Positions 18,307 to 26,241 are shown, counted from the first letter of the stretch. The stretch is DNA of 64,000 nucleotides from an uncultured Tenacibaculum sp. (GCA_947497895.1 CANMIL010000011.1:1-64000), one strand, 5' to 3'. Numbers and translations are program-made. Notes: generated from the letters alone by a model not told the origin.

Positions 18307-18958
18307 AGAGCAAGTTTGTTAAGTAATAGGTTAAAGTGATTGAATAATAGTTGTTAGTCCCATGAATAAATCGCGATTTCGTGTAATAATTGTCTTGTCT
18401 GACAATTATTGCAGTTTCGTCTGATAGAAAGTTTTGGAAAAATTGACCATATCTTAAATCTATTCGAAACTTTTCTGATCCCCCAGTTATTCCCATAATG
18501 AAATATTGTTTAAAATCAGCGATTCCTTGAAAATCTAAACTGTTTGATTGGTTAATCCATTTATTTAGTAATGTAGTCCCTATACCACCTTGAACACCAA
18601 AATGAAAACTTGAGGTATCGGGTTCCATAAAATAATAATTGGATAGTATTTCTAAGTTGAGATTATTGATTGTTATTTTATTTCCTTCCAATGATTCTAA
18701 GTTACCATAATAATCTTTTCGTGATTTTAATGTTGCGTCGCTAAAAGAGTAGTCTACTTGGAAAAGTAAATCAATCTTATTATTAATAAATTGCAAATAG
18801 GACAGGCCAAATGAATATTGATTAAAATCGTTGAATTCTAAATCATCACTTTTAAGATTGTTAATTTTATATCCAGATTTAATACCAAATTGAGATTGAG
18901 CTTTGCTTAAATTACTGATAAGAGAAAACAGAATAGCAAAAAGAATTCTTTTTTTCAT
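18299..18958 (-). CDS. Outer membrane beta-barrel (PorT-like) protein
   Basis: With the start at the ATG at 18958 the 219-residue product has a good signal peptide (MKKRILFAILFSLISNLSKAQ). The body alternates amphipathic strands: FGIKSGYKINNL, YSFGLSYLQF, IDLLFQVDYSFSDA, FRIDLRYGQFF and a final YYSITLTYYLTNLLY. This is the pattern of the Bacteroidota outer-membrane beta-barrel family with about eight strands. The frame to 18973 only adds MPQKN. It is the first gene of a two-gene unit with the 469-residue protein, overlapping it by 8 bases. Its role (channel or anchor) is unknown. Confidence 0.75.
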   Translation of the reverse strand: MKKRILFAILFSLISNLSKAQSQFGIKSGYKINNLKSDDLEFNDFNQYSFGLSYLQFINNKIDLLFQVDYSFSDATLKSRKDYYGNLESLEGNKITINNLNLEILSNYYFMEPDTSSFHFGVQGGIGTTLLNKWINQSNSLDFQGIADFKQYFIMGITGGSEKFRIDLRYGQFFQNFLSDETAIIVRQDNYYTKSRFIHGTNNYYSITLTYYLTNLLYD

Positions 18959-19321
18959 ATTTTTTTGTGGCAAAAGTAAAAAAAAGATTGCTTTTAATAT
19001 ATTAAATGTTAAAAATTATATGTTGTTTGTTCTTTCAATTTAAACTATTGCATTCGATTTTGTAAAACGGATTGTTATTAGTGATTAAAAAACTAAAATG
19101 GAAGGCTTTATAGCACGTTTTCTTTATTAGATTAAAAACTATTTTTTTATTTACATTTTCAAGTTTATTTTGAATTGAGTTTATTTTCTATTTTAATTGA
19201 ATTGATTAGAATGTATTCTGGCGACATGTTAAAATTTACGGTATGGCCTGCTATTTCTCTATATTTGGAGAATAAGGAATCACTAATATTCCTTGAGAAA
19301 TAACTACTAAACTATAAAATT
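18959..19321. other. Intergenic region, 363 bases, nothing definite
   Basis: AT-rich region between divergent genes. It should hold both promoters, but I find no exact TAnnTTTG match, no clear hairpin and no ORF with coding features. Confidence 0.5.
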
Positions 19322-19807
19322 ATGTCTTTAAAAATGAAATCAGTGAGCTTATTATTACTTGCAGTTTTAATAGGATCGTGCCAAGTTGAAAAAACAAATC
19401 AAAAAGAAAAACCAATCACCAAAGAAGAAATCAAAATAGCTCAAGATTTAATACAAGGAGCCTTTGATGATTTATGGGGAGGAGTAGATTCAACAAAAAT
19501 TAGTAAATATCATACGAAGGATTTCATCATTTTAGAGCAAGGTGAAATTTGGGATAATGATCGTATTAAGGAGTATATGAAAAGACAGCTTGCTAGACCC
19601 AATAGAGCAAAGAGGATTAATAAAATGGATTATATCTCTATTGAAAAATACGGAAACTCTATTCAAATCGCTTATTTCAACGAAGCTGATTTCACACGTG
19701 CAGATACCTTAGTTGGAAAAGCTAAATGGTTAGAAAGCGCTGTAGCTGTTAAAACAGATGAAGGTTGGCGATTAAAAATGATGCATTCTACAGGAGTATG
19801 TCAGTAG
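19322..19807 (+). CDS. Lipoprotein with DUF4440/SnoaL-like domain
   Basis: The 161-residue product has a lipoprotein signal (MKSVSLLLLAVLIGSC from the second Met; lipobox Cys about 21). The NTF2-like domain has the features of DUF4440: AFDDLWGGVDSTKISKYHTKDF at the start (a helix then HTKDFIILEQG), a central ISIEKYGNSIQIAYF strand and a C-terminal WLESAVAVKTDEGWRL-type end, seen as SAVAVKTDEGWRLKMMHST. Function is unknown; such domains are often used as small-molecule or peptide binding pockets. It is a separate gene from the tandem SnoaL lipoprotein at 865-1746, with no close similarity in the mature part. Confidence 0.8.
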   Translation: MSLKMKSVSLLLLAVLIGSCQVEKTNQKEKPITKEEIKIAQDLIQGAFDDLWGGVDSTKISKYHTKDFIILEQGEIWDNDRIKEYMKRQLARPNRAKRINKMDYISIEKYGNSIQIAYFNEADFTRADTLVGKAKWLESAVAVKTDEGWRLKMMHSTGVCQ

Positions 19808-19884
19808 AGATGTTGTTTGTAATTAGATTTATTCTAAAAATAAAATCCTCCTCGTTTATGGTTAAAGGGAATAATCGAAAAATT

Positions 19885-19892
19885 TATCTTTG
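19885..19892 (+). promoter_or_regulatory. Candidate -7 element for the 133-residue membrane protein gene
   Basis: TATCTTTG matches TAnnTTTG, 40 bases before the start at 19933. No TTG is found at the -33 distance. Confidence 0.45.
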
Positions 19893-19932
19893 TACTCAAA
19901 TTGAATAGATTAATCTTAACTAAAAAATTGAT

Positions 19933-20334
19933 ATGGATTTAAATGAAAGACTAGAGTTTTGTCGCGTATGTCAGAACAGAAAAATTGATTTCAAAATTGG
20001 GCTCGTTTGTTCCTTAACACAAGAGAAACCAGATTTTTTGGAAGTTTGCCAAAGCTTTATAAAAGATGAAAAAGAAGCGGATAGAGTTTTAAAATTGAAA
20101 CTTGCTGGAGCTGGAAATGCAAGATCTCAAGAAGGTTCGTTAAATCCTCAGAAAAATATTAACTATGGAGTTTTTCTTGCCGTTTCAGGTGTTTTAGTTT
20201 TTCTTTTTTTCTCTGCCTTGTTTGGTATAATAATAACTTTCGGAGGAATTTCGTTTTTTGTTAGAGGGAAGCAACAACAGAAAATATTGGCAAAGAATGA
20301 AGAGTTAAATAGAAAGATAAATAAAGTAAATTGA
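19933..20334 (+). CDS. Small membrane protein with N-terminal cysteine motif
   Basis: The 133-residue protein starts with a cysteine-containing region: CRVC at 9-12, then Cys26 and Cys39. The spacing fits a small zinc-ribbon-like fold. Around 75-110 it has one long or two short transmembrane segments (YGVFLAVSGVLVFLFFSALF and IIITFGGISFF), and it ends in a basic, charged tail. Similar proteins are annotated as hypothetical in many Flavobacteriaceae. No function is known. It is a single gene with its own promoter element and a clear terminator. Confidence 0.7.
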   Translation: MDLNERLEFCRVCQNRKIDFKIGLVCSLTQEKPDFLEVCQSFIKDEKEADRVLKLKLAGAGNARSQEGSLNPQKNINYGVFLAVSGVLVFLFFSALFGIIITFGGISFFVRGKQQQKILAKNEELNRKINKVN

Positions 20335-20376
20335 TAATAGTGTTTATTATCAAGAAACAGAATATATTCTAAACTT

Positions 20377-20399
20377 AAAACCACCTTAAAGGTGGTTTT
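20377..20399. terminator. Bidirectional terminator
   Basis: A perfect 9-bp stem (AAAACCACC with GGTGGTTTT) and 5-nt loop, then GTTTTAAT. It lies between the plus-strand membrane protein gene and the minus-strand peptide gene ending at 20414, and can stop both. Confidence 0.85.
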
Positions 20400-20413
20400 G
20401 TTTTAATAGTATT

Positions 20414-20614
20414 TTAAGGCTCAAATATGTCTGAATCGCAATCGAAAGGATGCGCACATAAAGCATTTGTTCCAGAGGGGAGTACTGGTGGATTACTAGA
20501 GCAAAACTGTCGGTAACAATCTCCTCCAAATAAATAAATGTTTCTCCCCCCAGTAATGTTTTTTTGCTCAGCTTTGCTGAGACTCTTACCAAAATTTAAA
20601 ATTGGTTTTAACAT
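20414..20614 (-). CDS. Double-glycine leader peptide (bacteriocin-like precursor)
   Basis: The 66-residue precursor has a leader MLKPILNFGKSLSKAEQKNI ending in TGG at 21-23. This is the classical LSKAEQKxIxGG pattern that C39-peptidase ABC exporters cut after the two glycines. The predicted 43-residue core has four cysteines (33, 38, 53, 59), is glycine- and proline-containing and acidic at its end (DCDSDIFEP). It could be a bacteriocin, a signalling peptide or a modified natural product. Neither exporter nor modifying enzyme is in this window. A second frame over the same bases (20386-20592) has no leader and was not chosen. A terminator lies just downstream. Confidence 0.75.
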   Translation of the reverse strand: MLKPILNFGKSLSKAEQKNITGGRNIYLFGGDCYRQFCSSNPPVLPSGTNALCAHPFDCDSDIFEP

Positions 20615-20806
20615 AGTGGTTGTTATTGAGGTTTCAATATTGAAATAATAATTTATGATTAGTAAGAATTGACATGTTTAATAAATGCTCAAGTACCAAA
20701 ATTGTTTTTAAATGAAGTAAAAAGACAATTGAGTTTATTAAGTTTTGTAGGCTATTAATAGCGAAATACATTCAGTTGGAGCTTGAATATATGCGGTAAA
20801 AAAAGA

Positions 20807-20863
20807 CTGCGCACCAACAATATTTTCAAATAATTACGCAACGAAAATCAAGCTAATACGCAG
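20807..20863 (-). repeat. Hairpin repeat, copy 1
   Basis: Arms CTGCGCACCAAC (20807-20818) and GCTAATACGCAG (20852-20863) are imperfect inverted repeats, diverged versions of those in the copies at 22545 and 22737. On the minus strand GTCTTTTTTT follows, as expected for an intrinsic terminator or the 3' end of a small RNA. It lies 160 bases downstream of the DUF805 gene stop. Confidence 0.55.
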
Positions 20864-21022
20864 TTAACTGTTTTATAGTTTGAAAAGAGTAAGAGCAAAC
20901 TCAATTTCAAAAAATATTAACCAGCTTATTAGTCGATAAAAAATCAAAAGCTTACAAAAAGGAATATATAAAAATAAGAAATAGCGCTTTAAGCTTTACT
21001 AGAGAGTAAATTTCCCCTCTAT

Positions 21023-21370
21023 CTAATGTGATTCCTGAACTCCGATTTGATCAAGTTCATCATGATTACCTTCTCCTTTCGGATTTGGACCAAACTCGTT
21101 TGGTCCATAAATACTATTAGCAAAAAGCATCCATAATAGATAAAAAGGAATAAGTTGATACCAACCAGAATTATCTCTGTCATGACATCTCTTGGCCCCT
21201 TGGGCAATAAAAAACCAAATGGCAGGAATATAGAATACATATAGAACAACAAGATCGAGTTCAAGTATTAAAGCATCTACTATTCCTAGAAAAACCATGT
21301 ACATAATATATGACAAACCAAATTCTGTTCGTCTTATTCTACCATCAAAAGAAAAAGGATTTTTGAACAT
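21023..21370 (-). CDS. DUF805 family membrane protein
   Basis: With the ATG at 21370 (MFKNPFSFDGRIRRTEFGLS) the 115-residue product matches the family start exactly. DUF805 proteins are small inner membrane proteins with three to four transmembrane helices. The second hallmark, AKRCHDRDNSGWYQLIPFY, and the ending YGPNEFGPNPKGE are also present. Members are widespread in bacteria with no agreed function. The longer frame from 21388 adds only six residues (MHKNCI) and is unlikely. It sits between the two GG-leader peptide genes on the same strand; this may be coincidence. Confidence 0.88.
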   Translation of the reverse strand: MFKNPFSFDGRIRRTEFGLSYIMYMVFLGIVDALILELDLVVLYVFYIPAIWFFIAQGAKRCHDRDNSGWYQLIPFYLLWMLFANSIYGPNEFGPNPKGEGNHDELDQIGVQESH

Positions 21371-21448
21371 AATGCAATTTTTGTGCAAAGGAAGTTAAAA
21401 TATCGAGAAAAAAAAATAATTTTTAAGCTATTATGTTCGATTTAGCAT

Positions 21449-21476
21449 AAAAAAAGACCTTGAACAATCTTCAAGG
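21449..21476 (-). terminator. Terminator of the six-cysteine peptide gene
   Basis: Stem CCTTGAA/TTCAAGG with a 5-nt loop (21458-21476), followed on the minus strand by GTCTTTTTTT. It lies 30 bases after the peptide stop. Confidence 0.8.
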
Positions 21477-21505
21477 CCTTAAGTTGTTTTACTCGGCAAA
21501 GATTG

Positions 21506-21679
21506 CTATGAGCACTGCTGTATACAATCGGAAATACAGCGACGTCTATATTGTACAGGTACATCTACACAATCATATCTTGCACATTCAGAGACGCAAG
21601 AATTACCTCCATTAACTGTTTTTAGTGAGTCAGTCGTTAATATCTTAACGCTATCAATATTCAAAATTGATTTTAACAT
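21506..21679 (-). CDS. Double-glycine leader peptide with six-cysteine core
   Basis: A short gene of 57 codons. The product starts MLKSILNIDSVKIL, the same MLKxILN start as the peptide at 20414-20614, and has a GG site at residues 24-25 (TVNGG). The predicted core of 32 residues has six cysteines at 28, 32, 37, 48, 52 and 56 (spacing C-x3-C-x4-C-x10-C-x3-C-x3-C), enough for three disulfides, with a basic centre (YRRRC). It resembles small disulfide-rich bacteriocins or pheromones. No exporter is present in the window. It is closed by its own terminator, so it is probably expressed alone. Confidence 0.7.
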   Translation of the reverse strand: MLKSILNIDSVKILTTDSLKTVNGGNSCVSECARYDCVDVPVQYRRRCISDCIQQCS

Positions 21680-21760
21680 AAAATATAAGTTTTGATTAGT
21701 GAAGGAAAAATAAGAATAACTAGTTGAAAAGTAAAGCGGTATTAACTTCTTTTAAATAAA

Positions 21761-21820
21761 AAGCTATCAAAACAATGGGGGAAAGAGTTCTTTATTGGGA
21801 TGATATTGTCTTGATAGCTT
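21761..21820 (-). terminator. Long hairpin with U-tail on the minus strand
   Basis: A 16-bp stem with one G-T pair (AAGCTATCAAAACAAT against ATTGTCTTGATAGCTT) and a 28-nt loop, followed on the minus strand by TTTTTATTT. Its loop is long for a terminator. It lies 81 bases upstream of the six-cysteine peptide start, so it would end an upstream RNA or be a small RNA itself. Confidence 0.5.
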
Positions 21821-22117
21821 CAATGAAAACGAACTATTTAAAATAAATTTTAAAGCTTGTAATGAATAACTAAAAGGGAACTGTTATTAATTACACTACA
21901 AAAGTACGTGAGAAGTTTTTGATAAAAGTGAGTGAAGTGTCTGTGATGTAGGTGTTTATGTTAAAATAGAAACAAATTGTCTAATTTGAGAATAAAACGA
22001 TCAATTATTTAATTGATTGTTTACCAGTTTTTTATGTTTTTGGAAGGTGCAAAAGTCTGTTAAGAATAGATAACATAAATTTTGTACTTCTATTTATTAT
22101 TGATGAAGTTTGAACAT

Positions 22118-22172
22118 TAATAAAAAAGAAGAAGCAATTCCTAAATAGGTCAAAGCTCTTCTCCTTTATTAA
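22118..22172. terminator. Terminator-like hairpin in gene-poor region
   Basis: An imperfect stem pairs AATAAAAAAGAAGAAGC with GCTCTTCTCCTTTATT around a loop of about 20 nt; A- and T-runs lie in the arms. No gene ends close by. Confidence 0.4.
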
Positions 22173-22363
22173 TTATTATGTTTGAAAGTCACTTAAATGT
22201 AAATTTAAATAACCGTAACAAGGATTTTATTAGTTGAATGGTAGTAAACTATAGGTAAAGTGTAGGTAACTAGCGAAGATATGTCGATGATGTATCGTAT
22301 GAATTAGCCTTTAAAATTAGGAATATAGTTTAGGAAGTTGTTGACTATCATTGGAAGATTTTG

Positions 22364-22406
22364 TAAAAAAAGAAAAGAATATATGCCTATATCCTTTTCC
22401 TCTTTT
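22364..22406. terminator. Terminator-like hairpin in gene-poor region
   Basis: AAAAAAAGAAAAGAATATA pairs imperfectly with TATATCCTTTTCCTCTTTTT around TGCC. It could act on either strand. No gene ends close by. Confidence 0.4.
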
Positions 22407-22544
22407 TAAATAAAAAGTAGAAATCCCTTAAAAATCTACTCAACTATTTGACACATAGATATTTAATAAGTCACAATAAAAAAGAAAATAATGATTATAA
22501 CTAAAGTTAGAGAAAACAATTTCAAGTGCGGTATTCGGCAAAAA

Positions 22545-22604
22545 CTGCGTACTAACTGTGATTTTAGAAGGAACAAAGTTTGGTTAATACGCAGATAACA
22601 CTAA
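22545..22604 (-). repeat. Hairpin repeat, copy 2
   Basis: Arms CTGCGTACTAAC (22545-22556) and GTTAATACGCAG (22583-22594) pair in 11 of 12 positions, counting a G-T-type difference. Bases 22575-22604 are identical to 22772-22801 in copy 3 (30 of 30). On the minus strand the hairpin is followed by TTTTT. Confidence 0.65.
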
Positions 22605-22736
22605 TCGCAAAAGCGCATATCAAATATCGAAAAAAACAATACTAAATTCAATAGGTAAAACACTGTAAATCATGATTTTTTAGTGTTTTTATGTTTTGAA
22701 GGGAGAATACTTGTTTCAATTTTTTATAAAAAAAGA

Positions 22737-22801
22737 CTGCGTATCAACATTTAACAGAGGATATAGTTAGTAAAGTTTGGTTAATACGCAGATAACACTA
22801 A
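22737..22801 (-). repeat. Hairpin repeat, copy 3
   Basis: Arms CTGCGTATCAAC (22737-22748) and GTTAATACGCAG (22780-22791) pair well, with GTCTTTTTTT following on the minus strand. It lies 197 bases from copy 2. Weaker similarity continues beyond the hairpin (GGTAAAAC then ACTG, and AATACTTGT), so the two units look like a decayed tandem duplication. Confidence 0.65.
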
Positions 22802-22980
22802 AAGTGATACGAAGATAGGTTGAATTAATAGAAAATAAAACAGGTAAAACTACTGAAAAATTGACTAGGGTAAACCATTAAGTTGTTGTGGTTTAAATAC
22901 TTGTGGTTTTTAAGGGATTGGTTATTAATCTTTTAATTTTAAAGTTAATTGTGGATTTTTAGCCCTCAAAGTTTAAAATG

Positions 22981-23340
22981 TTAATTTATATGTGTATTAT
23001 CACTCAATATTTTAAAGCATCGTTCTTCTCCTAAATAATTAGGATCGCCATATTTTTCAGACCAAAATCCTTCCAATAAATTTGAGGTTAAACATTTGTA
23101 AGCTACAACACCTTTATATATGTTAGAGTCTTCACCTTCATACCAAAAATTAATGATGAGTAGATTATCCTTGAAAAATCCGTTTCCAAATTGTTCTTGA
23201 TTTCCAATTTTCCAAAAAGCATCAATCCTATTATTTTCATCAAGAGACAATATTAACTCTCCCTTGTAAGTATTTTTATCAGCATTCTGGTTACTACCCA
23301 AAATCGAATACTGTCCAACTAAATCCTCTATTCTTATCAT
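22981..23340 (-). CDS. Unknown small protein, 119 residues
   Basis: I do not recognise a family. The product has no signal peptide or membrane segment and should be cytoplasmic. It is predicted to be beta-rich, with a start MIRIEDLVGQYSILGSN and strands such as GELILSLDENNRIDAFW and LLIINFWYEGEDSNIYKG. The pattern GQY... GELILSLDE... GVVAYKCLTSNLLEGFW resembles the eight-strand lipocalin-like 'heparinase/avidin-like' small barrels, but this is only shape similarity. It lies alone between the hairpin region and the response-regulator fusion gene on the other strand. Confidence 0.6.
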   Translation of the reverse strand: MIRIEDLVGQYSILGSNQNADKNTYKGELILSLDENNRIDAFWKIGNQEQFGNGFFKDNLLIINFWYEGEDSNIYKGVVAYKCLTSNLLEGFWSEKYGDPNYLGEERCFKILSDNTHIN

Positions 23341-23554
23341 AAGTGAAGCAAAATTAGGTAAAAAAACGAAAGTAAAACTATTGATTATTAGAATGAGTAT
23401 CGGTGAGTGGTATCAATATTCAAGGGGCCTCTACCGTTGGTCTATATTTAATAGCATTTAAACTAAAAACTACTGATAATCAACGTTATAGTTTTTTTTA
23501 TGGTATGCTTTTGAGGTATCTTAGCTATCAGTAACCCCCCGAAATTCGACTAAT

Positions 23555-24796
23555 ATGAAAGTACTAGTAATTGATGATGAAAAGTTAGTATTACTCCCCA
23601 TAGAGAAACGACTGAAGGCAATTGGCTATGAAGTCGAAACCGAAACAAATGGTATTAAAGGTATAAAGCTGTTTGATTCATTTCAGCCCGATTTAGTAAT
23701 TATTGATATTCATTTGCCAGAGATTTCAGGTTTTGAAATTGTTGAACATATCAGAAGTAAGAGAGCAAAAGAAACACCTATCATGATGTTGTCAGGAAGT
23801 GTAGACGACGAAAGTATCATGAAAGGTTTTGACTTAGGTATCAATGATTACATGAAAAAACCTTTAAGTTTAAATGAAATTTGTGCAAGAACTAAGAGAT
23901 TAATTGGACAACCGAAGAATGTGAACTTTGATGAAGTTATACTTAATAAAATTATGATTCAAAAAAGGAGTGTCGGTGTTGTTATACCTTGCTATAACGA
24001 AGAAGAAAGACTACTCCAAGATGAATTTCTAAGTTTTATTGATGAAAATTCTGGTTATTACTTATGTTTCGTTAATGATGGGAGCACAGATAACACTTTA
24101 GGAGTACTGAAAAACTTAAGAAAAGGGAGAGAAGATTATATTAAAGTATATGATTGTGAAAAAAATGGAGGTAAAGCGGAAGCGGTAAGACAGGGAATGC
24201 TTTATCTAGCAAAAAATACAACATTAGATTATATAGGTTTTCTTGATGCTGATTTATCTACGGATTTTAATGATTTTGATGATTTAGTTTCAACAATTGA
24301 AAATTCTGAATTTAAAGTAGTCGGTGGTTCAAGAATTCAAAGAATGGGAGCGAACATAGCTAAAGACTCAGCGAGAGCAATAATCAGTAAAACCATTAAC
24401 TTAATTATCCGTAGTATATTGTCGATGGACTTTAAAGATACACAATGCGGAGCTAAAATATTCGATAGAAAAATTGTTCCATTATTGTTTGGTGAGAAGT
24501 TCTTAACCAAATGGTTATTTGATGTGGAGTTGTTTATGAGAATGAAAAAGGAATTTACACTTCCTGTTGCAAAACAGTTAGTTTGTGAACAACCATTAAA
24601 AAGATGGGTACATGTTGATGGGTCTAAGCTATCAATGAAAGATTCTCTTAAAATAATATTACAGTTAGGTCAAATAGCGTATGGATATAGTGATTACTAT
24701 TATGAAAAGCAGATGGAAAAGAAAAATATGAGATTTGATTTCTTTGATATCGAAAGAAAAGTACTAAAGGAAAAAACCGAGCTCACATTGAGCTAA
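23555..24796 (+). CDS. Response regulator receiver fused to family-2 glycosyltransferase
   Basis: The 413-residue protein joins two domains. Residues 1-118 are a complete receiver: Asp7-Asp8, phosphoacceptor Asp51 (LVIIDIHLPE), Ser80 and Lys101 (YMKKPLS). Residues 137-370 are a GT2 glycosyltransferase of the dolichyl-phosphate-mannose/glucose synthase type: VGVVIPCYNEEERL, VNDGSTDN, the metal-binding DAD (231-233) in FLDADLST, and DTQCGAK (295-301). There is no transmembrane segment, unlike many such transferases. A phosphorelay may thus control sugar transfer directly; this is inference. No histidine kinase is nearby. Single gene with a strong terminator. Confidence 0.85.
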   Translation: MKVLVIDDEKLVLLPIEKRLKAIGYEVETETNGIKGIKLFDSFQPDLVIIDIHLPEISGFEIVEHIRSKRAKETPIMMLSGSVDDESIMKGFDLGINDYMKKPLSLNEICARTKRLIGQPKNVNFDEVILNKIMIQKRSVGVVIPCYNEEERLLQDEFLSFIDENSGYYLCFVNDGSTDNTLGVLKNLRKGREDYIKVYDCEKNGGKAEAVRQGMLYLAKNTTLDYIGFLDADLSTDFNDFDDLVSTIENSEFKVVGGSRIQRMGANIAKDSARAIISKTINLIIRSILSMDFKDTQCGAKIFDRKIVPLLFGEKFLTKWLFDVELFMRMKKEFTLPVAKQLVCEQPLKRWVHVDGSKLSMKDSLKIILQLGQIAYGYSDYYYEKQMEKKNMRFDFFDIERKVLKEKTELTLS

Positions 24797-24820
24797 CTCT
24801 AAGCTAAATTAGTCAATATG

Positions 24821-24853
24821 AAAAGTATAAATAACCACGTTATTTGTACTTTT
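24821..24853. terminator. Bidirectional terminator
   Basis: A 15-bp stem with one G-T pair (AAAAGTATAAATAAC with GTTATTTGTACTTTT), 3-nt loop and T-run, between the convergent fusion gene and the LysR gene. Confidence 0.85.
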
Positions 24854-24870
24854 TTGATTTAAATGAGTTC

Positions 24871-25773
24871 TTAGTATTTATTTTCATCGAAGTTCAAATA
24901 CCAACCAAAACTATTTTTAATAATGGTTTCTTTTTCTTGTCGAACAAAATTTAAATAGGCCTCCGCTACTGGTGAAAGCTTTTTGTTTTTCAGCCAAATT
25001 AATCTCCAATTCGTTATTATAGGTAACTTTTTAGATTTAATAATATGCAATTCACCATTCGATAGTTCATTTTTAATTCCAATTAAAGGTAAAATTGAAT
25101 ACCCTAAACCTGCAATCAACGCTTGTTTCACTGCTTCGTTTGAAGTGAGCTCCATACTTTTACGTTCCTTACCAATTTTAAAATACTCGTTCATGGCCAT
25201 TCTTGTAGCCGATCCCTCTTCTCGATAAATTAAGGGTTTGTCATTATCTATTTTTTTAGAGTTTCCTATTAAATAAAGTTTATTTTCAACAAGAACTTCT
25301 TCCTCTATCGCCAATTTTGGTGGTAGTTTAGAAACAAGTGCAAAATCGATTTGATTGTCCAAGAGATTTTTGAGTACTGTCATTTTATTAGAAACATCAA
25401 GAGTTAGATCAATACCAGGATGTTCTCGTAGAAACTTACTTAAAAAATAAGGGACAACATACTTTCCTGTAGAGGCTGATGATATCCTCAATTTTCCCGT
25501 CATTAAACCACTATATTCTTTCGTTTTATATTTAATTGTATTCGCTTCGTTAATTATATTTTGAGCAATTTCTGCAATAGATTTTCCAAAATCGGTAACA
25601 TAAAGCTTTTTTCCTATGATTTCAACTAGGGGAATATTGAATTGATTTTGAAAGTTTTTCAACTGTATAGAAAGCGCAGGCTGAGTCATATGCATTTCTT
25701 CAGCTGCTCTTGTGATACTTTTTTGTCTTACTACTTCGAGGAATATTTGTAATTGGTTTAGAGTATAATTCAT
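24871..25773 (-). CDS. LysR-family regulator, probable control of the SbtA operon
   Basis: The 300-residue protein has the N-terminal winged HTH (FLEVVRQKSITRAAEEMHMTQPALSIQLK, residues 11-39, seen as KSITRAAEEM and TQPALSIQLKNF) and a periplasmic-binding-like effector domain from about residue 90. Divergent from it, 102 bases away, start two small genes and an SbtA-type bicarbonate permease. In cyanobacteria and autotrophs the LysR proteins CmpR, CcmR and CbbR control inorganic-carbon uptake, so this gene probably regulates the neighbouring operon. That link rests on position and family knowledge; the effector is unknown. Confidence 0.85.
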   Translation of the reverse strand: MNYTLNQLQIFLEVVRQKSITRAAEEMHMTQPALSIQLKNFQNQFNIPLVEIIGKKLYVTDFGKSIAEIAQNIINEANTIKYKTKEYSGLMTGKLRISSASTGKYVVPYFLSKFLREHPGIDLTLDVSNKMTVLKNLLDNQIDFALVSKLPPKLAIEEEVLVENKLYLIGNSKKIDNDKPLIYREEGSATRMAMNEYFKIGKERKSMELTSNEAVKQALIAGLGYSILPLIGIKNELSNGELHIIKSKKLPIITNWRLIWLKNKKLSPVAEAYLNFVRQEKETIIKNSFGWYLNFDENKY

Positions 25774-25875
25774 AAAAATATTTTATGATAAGTATTTAAA
25801 ATATAAATAAAAATATATGAACAAATATACCAATCTTTGCCCCAGAAATAAAAAACATAATCGAAAATTAAAGAA

Positions 25876-26130
25876 ATGATTAGCGAAATTAAAAAGTCCC
25901 CTAAAAATAATTCTGCTGAAATGAATGAAGTGAGCTTAAAAAAGTATTTGACAGATACGGTTCAAATTTTAAAAAAATATGGCATTGTTATTTTCGGGTA
26001 TGTATTACTTATTTTTTGGATAAGCGTGGTAATTTTAAGTAAAAGCTTATACCTAGAAGCTGTATTGAATGCTTCATTTATTATAGCAAGTTTACTTTTT
26101 TTAAGACTCATGGAACAGAGTAAAATGTAA
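25876..26130 (+). CDS. Small membrane protein upstream of SbtA-like permease
   Basis: The 84-residue product has a polar, basic N-terminal 35 residues and two hydrophobic segments (about 36-55 IVIFGYVLLIFWISVVIL and 60-78 LEAVLNASFIIASLLFL). No family is recognised. It is the first gene of the unit divergent from the LysR gene and precedes the 102-residue protein and the SbtA-like permease on the same strand. It may be an accessory subunit of the transporter, but the intergenic gaps (111 and 34 bases) only moderately support one operon. Confidence 0.6.
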   Translation: MISEIKKSPKNNSAEMNEVSLKKYLTDTVQILKKYGIVIFGYVLLIFWISVVILSKSLYLEAVLNASFIIASLLFLRLMEQSKM

Positions 26131-26241
26131 TAATTAGATACGTTTATTATCAAAGATTAAGAAAAATCAAAAGTCTCACATTATCGGTGAGCAAAAACAT
26201 TAAACCTAAACAATTTTATTAACCCCCAACTCATTAAAATT

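Larger units (their letters stand above)
21680..22980. other. 1.3-kb gene-poor region with hairpins
   Basis: I find no convincing gene. The region has terminator-like hairpins at 21761-21820, 22118-22172 and 22364-22406 and two copies of a hairpin repeat (22545 and 22737). All can be read as minus-strand RNA ends. The short frames here lack leader, GG site or coding character. Confidence 0.6.

Noticed and set aside
20386..20592. A 68-residue frame overlapping the GG-leader peptide.
   Set aside because: It lacks a leader and a GG site, while the other frame has LSKAEQKNITGG and a cysteine-bearing core.
21019..21264. An 81-residue frame over the DUF805 gene.
   Set aside because: The DUF805 frame carries the family signatures; this one is an out-of-frame shadow.
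22490..22594. A 34-codon plus-strand frame through the hairpin repeat copy 2.
   Set aside because: The frame is not kept in copies 1 and 3, so the repeat is better seen as non-coding.
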